Virus record (IMG/VR): IMGVR_UViG_3300047553_000442
Span: 1-49,277 of that record
Length of the DNA stretch: 49,277 nt
Strand: one strand, 5' to 3'
Origin: a virus
Below the pieces are notes generated by a model. The model did no database searches. It was not told where the DNA came from and saw nothing but the letters and a program-made list of their open reading frames with translations. Positions 48,227-49,277 of this stretch are shown in pieces (position 1 is the first letter of the stretch; each line of letters opens with the position of its first letter). A program made the translations under genes and the position numbers.

Positions 48227-48723
48227 TAAAGAACAGCTATTTTGTTCTCAATAGACTCAAAATAATCCTCTACAAGCCTTACAAAACCCTCATCCCTCAA
48301 CTTTTTCTTAATTAGTTTCAGGGATTTTGGATTAGTGTCGGACATGACATAAACCTCAAACTGGTCAATAACCGGAATATCATTATCTGCAAGCTTTTCA
48401 AGAAATTCCGTAAGAGGTAGGGGATATAACCATACTCTAAACCCAAATAGGCTTCTAGTTTTCTTAATAATTTTCTTCTGTAATTCAGTACAATCCCATT
48501 GATTGTAATAAAATACAACCCTATACTTAAAAGAGAATGATTTAATCAATTCACAGAGATTGGTAGCAAAGAAATGGTAGTAGATCTTTTGTTGGTCCTT
48601 ACCATCTAAATTGATGGACAATCCCAAAGACGATGCGTATTCATAGTATTGAATATTGGTCTTTCTGAACAGTGGGGATAAGTCCTCAAAGACAAGATTG
48701 GGGTATTTCTTAATGGAAATCAT
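48223..48723 (-). CDS. Unknown 166-residue protein
   Basis: I do not recognise this protein. It is aromatic- and Lys-rich alpha/beta: KYPNLVFEDLSPLFRK, YYHFFATNLCELIKSF, FKYRVVFYYNQWD, then FRVWLYPLPLTEF and a C-terminal helix. Strand-helix alternation suggests a small globular enzyme or adapter. It overlaps the upstream nuclease by 4 bases, so the two are probably co-translated. Confidence 0.6.
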   Translation of the reverse strand: MISIKKYPNLVFEDLSPLFRKTNIQYYEYASSLGLSINLDGKDQQKIYYHFFATNLCELIKSFSFKYRVVFYYNQWDCTELQKKIIKKTRSLFGFRVWLYPLPLTEFLEKLADNDIPVIDQFEVYVMSDTNPKSLKLIKKKLRDEGFVRLVEDYFESIENKIAVLY

Positions 48724-49187
48724 GATAAATCGATCATATCAATGGATCTTGGTTTGTCAACATAGTCCTTGGGAACCTTACCAATTCTCACATTAAGAAT
48801 TCCATTATAGAATCTGTCATCCATTAGAGCATTTGTTAAGATTTGCCATATCAATTCGGAATATGTCATATGAAACTTGGAATTGCATAATTCTATAACT
48901 GTTCTAGTGAAATGCTCTATTCCATACTTTTCAATGTCACTTAGTAGTTCTTTTGATGATCCCCAATATTCCATTACATTATTGTCTGAAAATGTAATTC
49001 TATTCCTTGTCTTACCTTTTAATGGTTTCTTCTTAACTCTTTTTTGACATTGCTTCTTTCCTATGTAATATCTTTTACCATTATTTTTTATTACATCTGG
49101 ATGATTACACTTGATAATGTAAACAAACCCAAAAACATCACTATAGTCCTTTGGTAGATTGATCCATTCCTTATTTGCTTTGTCCAT
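48720..49187 (-). CDS. GIY-YIG-like nuclease
   Basis: A 155-residue protein. GFVYIIKCN followed by KRYYIGKKQ stands for the GIY...YIG pair, with an insert between. YWGSSKELLSDIEKYGIEHF, HMTYSELIWQIL (Glu of the active site) and FYNGILNVRIG (Asn) complete the order seen in the Seg-like GIY-YIG proteins of T4-like phages. It could be a homing endonuclease or a repair/restriction nuclease. CTAAATA lies exactly 5 bases before the ATG. Confidence 0.7.
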   Translation of the reverse strand: MDKANKEWINLPKDYSDVFGFVYIIKCNHPDVIKNNGKRYYIGKKQCQKRVKKKPLKGKTRNRITFSDNNVMEYWGSSKELLSDIEKYGIEHFTRTVIELCNSKFHMTYSELIWQILTNALMDDRFYNGILNVRIGKVPKDYVDKPRSIDMIDLS

Positions 49188-49192
49188 ATCCC

Positions 49193-49199
49193 TATTTAG
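49193..49199 (-). promoter_or_regulatory. Late-promoter-like CTAAATA, 5 bases before ATG
   Basis: CTAAATA exactly 5 bases before the ATG at 49187. Confidence 0.55.
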
Positions 49200-49216
49200 T
49201 TTTTGTCAATCCCCCC

Positions 49217-49244
49217 TTGACTCCTTGTTATTGTAGTATATAAT
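49217..49244 (+). promoter_or_regulatory. Strong sigma70-like promoter reading off the window
   Basis: TTGACT (49217-49222), 16-bp spacer, TATAAT (49239-49244) on the plus strand. It would drive a rightward transcription unit beyond the window and is divergent from the nuclease gene. Confidence 0.6.
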
Positions 49245-49277
49245 TAAGGGTGGTGGGTGGGTATAGATCCTATATAC

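Overview
This window is part of the genome of a T4-like tailed phage (myovirus type). The evidence is a near-complete T4-style head, neck and tail module on the minus strand: portal gp20, prohead protease gp21, scaffold gp22, major capsid gp23, head completion gp4, gp13-like neck, gp15-like sheath terminator and a gp5-like hub/spike. It also carries T4 accessory functions: a gp31/GroES-like co-chaperonin, a possible gp62-like clamp-loader subunit, PhoH and a tRNA. The DNA is AT-rich and genes are tightly packed, with frequent 1-20 base overlaps. The host cannot be named from the sequence. A monomeric class II (B12-dependent) ribonucleotide reductase, ClpP, PhoH and a sugar-modification cluster are the kind of cargo seen in phages of aquatic bacteria.

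Layout. (1) 1-2111, minus: start of a Zn-ribbon protein cut by the window edge, an HNH nuclease, tRNA-Glu(UUC) with its own promoter, a terminator, a VWA protein and an unknown protein. (2) 2243-5400, plus: an operon of class II RNR, a BFD-like [2Fe-2S] mini-ferredoxin and a ClpP-like protease. (3) 5397-13132, minus: gp5-like spike in two genes, a duplicated-domain protein next to the capsid gene, gp23, gp22, a core protein, gp21, gp4 and small proteins. (4) 13135-26278, minus: the adhesion module, made of a frameshifted tail protein, a 1222-residue fiber, a 1632-residue fiber/spike and a 1253-residue coiled-coil fiber. Two of these share a Trp-punctuated 14-residue repeat. (5) 26288-31248, minus: DUF1353-like protein, gp13-like neck, gp20 portal and gp15-like protein, with one small plus-strand repeat ORF wedged between neck and portal. 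(6) 31279-35597, minus: BCS1-like AAA+ ATPase, XPD/DinG-like Fe-S helicase, two unknowns and the co-chaperonin. (7) 35603-43853, minus: about 8 kb of sulfotransferase, fucosyltransferase-like and GT-A glycosyltransferases, FkbM and class I methyltransferases and a sugar epimerase, with the gp62-like gene inside. (8) 43853-45422: a NadR-like NTPase and PhoH diverge from a palindromic promoter region. (9) 45419-49187, minus: small proteins with capsid-targeting-like N-termini, including a retropepsin-like DTG protein and a histone-H1-like Lys-rich protein, then a GIY-YIG-like nuclease. A strong plus-strand promoter closes the window.

The most striking non-coding signal is the motif (A/C/G/T)TAAATA, a T4 late-promoter-like element, placed a fixed distance (usually exactly 5 bases) before the start codon of about twenty genes, with no Shine-Dalgarno sequence. 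Several presumed early genes show TTGACA/TTGTCA/TTGACT - 16 bp - (-10 box) followed 5-7 bases later by the start codon. In both classes the expected transcription start falls on or next to the first codon, so leaderless transcription may be the rule in this phage. Genes inside operons more often overlap, and some carry clear GGAGG or GAGG sites.
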